A stretch of DNA of 64,000 nt. It comes from Bugula neritina (lineage: Eukaryota > Bryozoa > Gymnolaemata > Cheilostomatida > Bugulidae). The stretch covers positions 310,001 through 374,000 of the forward strand of contig OZ037771.1 in assembly GCA_964035545.1 (NCBI GenBank). Reading direction: 5' to 3'. The notes beneath the pieces were generated by a model. That model made no database searches and had not been told where the DNA came from. It worked only from the letters and a program-made list of their open reading frames with translations. Position 1 is the first letter of the stretch, and each line of letters starts with the position of its first letter. The position numbers and the translations under genes were made by a program. Positions 60,337 through 64,000 of the stretch are shown here, piece after piece.

Positions 60337-60602
60337 GAGCAAGTGCCTTTTTACTAATGAGTGAATATTGAATAGAATTCATAAGCTGTCAAACTCCATT
60401 TTTATAAGATAAGAGGTTTAATGGTTATTTGGAGTTGTTGTCTCATTACGGTGAGCAAAGTATGAGATGACAGCAGAGTGAGACTCTAAATAACCAAGTA
60501 CCATATCTAATAAATAATAATAGACAAGAAAAAGTAAATAGTCCTAAGAATTCATTTTGATAGACTAGCAGTTACTCAAAAAGTGTTTCAGTTTTAGTAC
60601 AA

Positions 60603-60852
60603 GTCTACATGTTGTCTGATTACTTGGTACATGTCTACATGTTGTCTGATTACTTAGTACAAGTCTACATGTTGTCTGATTACTTAGTACATGTCTACAT
60701 GTTGTCTGATTACTTGGTACATGTCTACATGTTGTCTGATTACTTGGTACATGTCTACATGTTGTCTGATTACTTAGTACAGGTATACATGTTGTCTGAT
60801 TACTTAGTACAAGTATACATGTTTGTCTGATTACTTAGTACAGGTATACATT
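60603..60852. repeat. 30-bp array before the first exon of the right-edge gene
   Basis: Eight units of ctacatgttgtctgattact plus tagtacaagt, ending about 20 bases before the acceptor tgacttag at 60869. Confidence 0.95.
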
Positions 60853-60878
60853 CTCTCTTATGACTTAGGCAGCCAGAA

Positions 60879-62324
60879 ATGATGGAGAAGAAAGCATACG
60901 ACAACCACATTGAAGATGTGGAGGAGAAGATTAGAGATACAGAGATGGGCAAAATGGCTACTAGCAGAGAAGATGAGTCATCTTCTAAACACTCCTCCGT
61001 AGACCAGAAGTCAGCGTCTAAGACTGACAGCGATTATGATCCTGATGCCTTGCGTACCATTCAGGTAGAGTAACCATGAGCTCTAACTACAGTAACCATG
61101 AGCTCTAACTACAGTAACCATGAGCTCTAACTACAGTAACCATGAGCTCTAACTACAGTAACCATGAGCTCTAACTACAGGAACCTTTGAGCTCTAACTA
61201 CAGTAACCATGAGCTCTAACTACAGTAACCATGAGCTCTAACTATAGTAACCATGAGCTCTAACTAGAGTAACCATGAGCTCTAACTACAGTAACCATGA
61301 GCTCTAACTACAGTAACCATGAGCTCTAACTACAGTAACCATGAGCTCTAGCTTAGTTATATGATTTAATATAAAGTCAACATTAGAAGCTGCCAACAAT
61401 ATGCTGAATCAGCAAACAACACATTTTCCTACCAGTTGGCGGATCAGTTAGCAGTTGTCCAAAATAAACACATTCTTCCTTCTACTCTACTCTGTATATT
61501 CTGTGTACTCACTACACTGTATACTCTACTCTGTATACTCTACTCTGTATACTCTACTCTGTGTACTCTACTCTGTATACTCACTACTCTGTATACTCAC
61601 TACTCTGTATACTCTACTCTGTATACTCTACTCTGTATACTCTACTCTGTATACACTGTATTATACTGTATACACTGTATTATACTGTATACTCTGTATT
61701 ATACTGTATACTCTGTATTATACTGTATACACTGTATTATACTGTATACTCTGTATTATACTCTACTATACTCTGTATTATACTGTATACACTGTATTAT
61801 ACTGTATACTCTGTATTATACTGTATACACTGTATTATACTGTATACACTGTATTATACTGTATACTCTGTATTATACTGTATACACTGTATTATACTGT
61901 ATACACTGTATTATACTGTATACTCTGTATTATACTGTATACTCTGTAATATATTGTATACTCTGTATTACTACTGTATACTCTGTATTATACTGTATAC
62001 TCTGTATTACTACTGTATACTCTGTATACTCTGTATTATACTGTACTACAGGTGATGGTGGCCGTATTGCTGCTCTGTCTGTTTGCACTCAGTTTCGCCA
62101 CGTCCTTCTTCTTGCTCACTACCGCCACACGAAGTCTGCAAGCTGACTTTAGTCCCGACAGCTACACCTGCAAGGTAGACAGCATTCTAACAGATGACGA
62201 GGACATTCAATGCACCGACCCCAAGCTCTATAGTTCCTGTGTCAAGGTCATGCTCAATTGTGCCGGGTTCAATGACACGAAACTTTTGTACAAGTTCTAC
62301 CGGGACTATTTCAACAACAAGCAG
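60879..62324 (+). CDS. Putative BK-channel beta (KCNMB)-like subunit, 5' part
   Basis: Two coding exons, 60879-61064 and 62052-62324, joined in phase 0, giving the first 153 residues; the gene continues beyond the window. Exon 1 encodes a charged cytoplasmic N-terminus. Exon 2 opens with a membrane span (residues about 64-86, VAVLLLCLFALSFATSFFLL) followed by an extracellular loop with Cys and the pattern S-S-C-V-K-V-M-L-N-C then LLYKFYRDYF. KCNMB proteins have a short cytoplasmic end, a span and a Cys-rich loop with a similar 'C-L-Q-V-x-V-N ... L-L-H-Y-N' pattern, and would modulate Ca-activated potassium channels. The second span and other loop cysteines are not in view, so the call is tentative. 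The start at 60879 is the first ATG after the acceptor. Confidence 0.4.
61065..61350. repeat. 22-bp array at the donor of intron 1, right-edge gene
   Basis: The intron begins gtagagtaaccatgagctct and continues as about 13 units of gtaaccatgagctctaacta plus ca. The array starts at about base six of the intron. Confidence 0.95.
61490..62050. repeat. Compound array up to the acceptor of exon 2, right-edge gene
   Basis: Units tactctgtatac (12-16 bases) then tattatactgtatacactg. It runs into the acceptor (tattatactgtactacag at 62051), which is derived from the last unit. Confidence 0.93.
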
Positions 62325-64000
62325 GTTGCCTTCTTGTATACTATATCCTAACTCTCTACTAACTCTCTACTAACTCTCTACTAACTCTCTACTAACTCTC
62401 TACTAACTCTCTACTAGTACTACTAACTCTCTACTAACTCTCCCCTAGTACTACTAACTCTCTACTAACTCTCTACTAACTCTCTACTAACTCTCCCCTA
62501 GTACTACTAACTCTCTACTAACTCTCTACTAACTCTCCCCTAGTACTACTAACTCTCTACTAACTCTCCCCTAGTACTACTAACTCTCTACTAACTCTCC
62601 CCTAGTACTACTAACTCTCTACTAACTCTCTACTAACTCTCTACTAACTCTCTACTAACTCTCTACTAACTCTCCCCTAGTACTACTAACTCTCTACTAA
62701 CTCTCCCCTAGTACTACTAACTCTCTACTAACTCTCCCCTAGTACTACTAACTCTCTACTAACTCTCCCCTAGTACTACTAACTCTCTACTAACTCTCTA
62801 CTAACTCTCTACTAACTCTCTACTAACTCTCTACTAACTCTCCCCTAGTACTACTAACTCTCTACTAACTCTCTACTAACTCTCCCCTAGTACTACTAAC
62901 TCCCCCCTAGTACTACTAACTCTCTACTAACTCTCCCCTAGTAGTACTAACTCACCTTGTGCTACTAACAGTGTACTACTAACTCTCCTCTAGTAATACT
63001 AACAGTGTAGTACTAATAGTACAATACTAACTCCCCTTGTAGTGCTCTAGTATACACTCTGTTATCATAAGAGTATATACTAGCTGTGTTAGACTGCTCT
63101 ATTGACATCTAAAGCAGGTTGTATGGTGTTTTACCTGTGAAACGTTTACTTCTAGACACTGTTTTTCTACTTGTACAGTTTGGCAGCGTTCATGGGGTCA
63201 GTTGGCTAGTATTGTCAGCATGGTCTGTGCATCGCTTCTTATTTTACGCTCCCTTTGAGCTAATTTGAATACCCTCGAGTTACTCCACACTCCTTGAGTT
63301 ACGTTACACCCCTTGAGTTACTCTGCACTCCTTGCTCTACACCCCTTGAGTTACTCTACACTCCTTGCTCTACACCCCTTGAGTTACTCTACACTCCTTG
63401 AGTTACGTTTCACCCCTTGAGTTACTCTACACCCCTTGAGTTACTCTACACTCCTTGAGTTACGTTTCACCCCTTGAGTTACTCTACAGTCTACACCCTT
63501 TGCTCTACACCCTTTGAATTACTCTACACCCCTTGAGTTACTTTACATCTCTCTCTCTACACCCTTTGAATTACTCTACACCCCTTGAGTTACTTTACAT
63601 CTCTCTCTCTACATCCCTTGAGTTACTCTACACCCCTTAAATTATTTACTTGTGTACTATTTATTTATTTACCTGTTGAATATCTATTTATTTACCTGTT
63701 GAATATTTATTTATTTACCTGTTGAAGATTTATTTATTTACCTGTGTACTGTGTTGTGCAGAGGTCATGCTGTGCTCTATACTCTCTCAATTCATTTTCT
63801 ATTATTTTGCTTTTTATGGTTTTGATTTATGACTTCGGCGAATTTGTTGAATTCCAGAGCATTTAATAACATTTAGGAGTTGTATTTCCTCTGGTGATGC
63901 ATATCTGTATATTGTATCATAGTATATACTGTACACTGTATCATAGTATATACAGTACACTGTATCATAGTATATACTGTATACTGTATCATAGTATATA
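62325..64000. other. Intron 2 of the right-edge gene: arrays, no exon seen
   Basis: 62345-62960 is an array of ctctactaa and ctcccctagtactactaa units starting about 20 bases after the donor. 63280-63640 is built from ccttgagttactctacac. 63650-63745 repeats tatttatttacctgttgaa four times. 63905-64000 repeats gtatcatagtatatactgta. No further coding exon was found. Confidence 0.75.

Larger units (their letters stand above)
57130..60878. other. Repeat-dominated spacer between NKAP and the right-edge gene
   Basis: Mostly tandem arrays (listed separately). A possible non-coding exon lies at about 59390-59470 (preceded by acacacacatcag, followed by gtgtaagt), which could be 5' UTR of the next gene. 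An open frame at 57819-58250 begins with hydrophobic sequence but is mostly a 30-bp array. Confidence 0.5.

Overview
This window is animal (metazoan) nuclear DNA. It is AT-rich, its genes are split by many GT-AG introns, and the recognisable products are eukaryotic or animal: CWC15, RSF1 with a PHD finger, NKAP, a claudin-like four-pass protein and a BK-channel-beta-like protein. The high divergence, the Mutator-type transposase and the chitin-binding/EGF protein point to an invertebrate; I cannot name the phylum. There is a 200-base assembly gap at 11428-11627. I rebuilt exon structures by hand, requiring GT/AG sites and matching codon phase at every junction.

Layout from left to right. 8-2234 (-): an unrecognised six-exon gene of 143 residues. 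3644-10314 (-): CWC15 in five exons, with an NHL-repeat single-pass membrane protein (4854-8118, +) nested in its third intron. 10315-19526: a long AT-rich gene-poor tract holding the gap, a perfect 45-base palindrome and possible orphan exons. 19527-24914 (+): the C-terminal part of a VWA5-like gene whose 5' exons are not found. 25621-27609 (+): an intact single-exon Mutator-like transposase followed by a decayed copy of its own 3' end. 28793-40497 (+): complete RSF1, 19 exons, 1542 residues. 41550-43913 (-): a claudin-like gene, divergent from NKAP. 46128-56753 (+): complete NKAP, 11 exons, 379 residues, with a secreted chitin-binding/EGF gene (51419-53990, -) nested in intron 8. 60879-62324 (+): the first two coding exons of a putative KCNMB-like channel subunit running off the right edge.

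The most unusual property is how introns are filled. Most introns over 300 bases hold tandem arrays with units of 12-53 bases. In many of them the unit starts at the splice junction and contains the splice site itself, so the true donor or acceptor is followed or preceded by runs of near-identical decoy copies (RSF1 introns 9, 12 and 17, NKAP introns 7 and 9, introns 3 and 5 of the nested EGF gene, VWA5-like intron 1, NHL-gene intron 2). RSF1 also carries a 24-base minisatellite inside an exon, in frame, with a higher-order repeat. Both hosts of nested genes, CWC15 and NKAP, encode spliceosome-associated proteins; I treat that as a coincidence worth noting.
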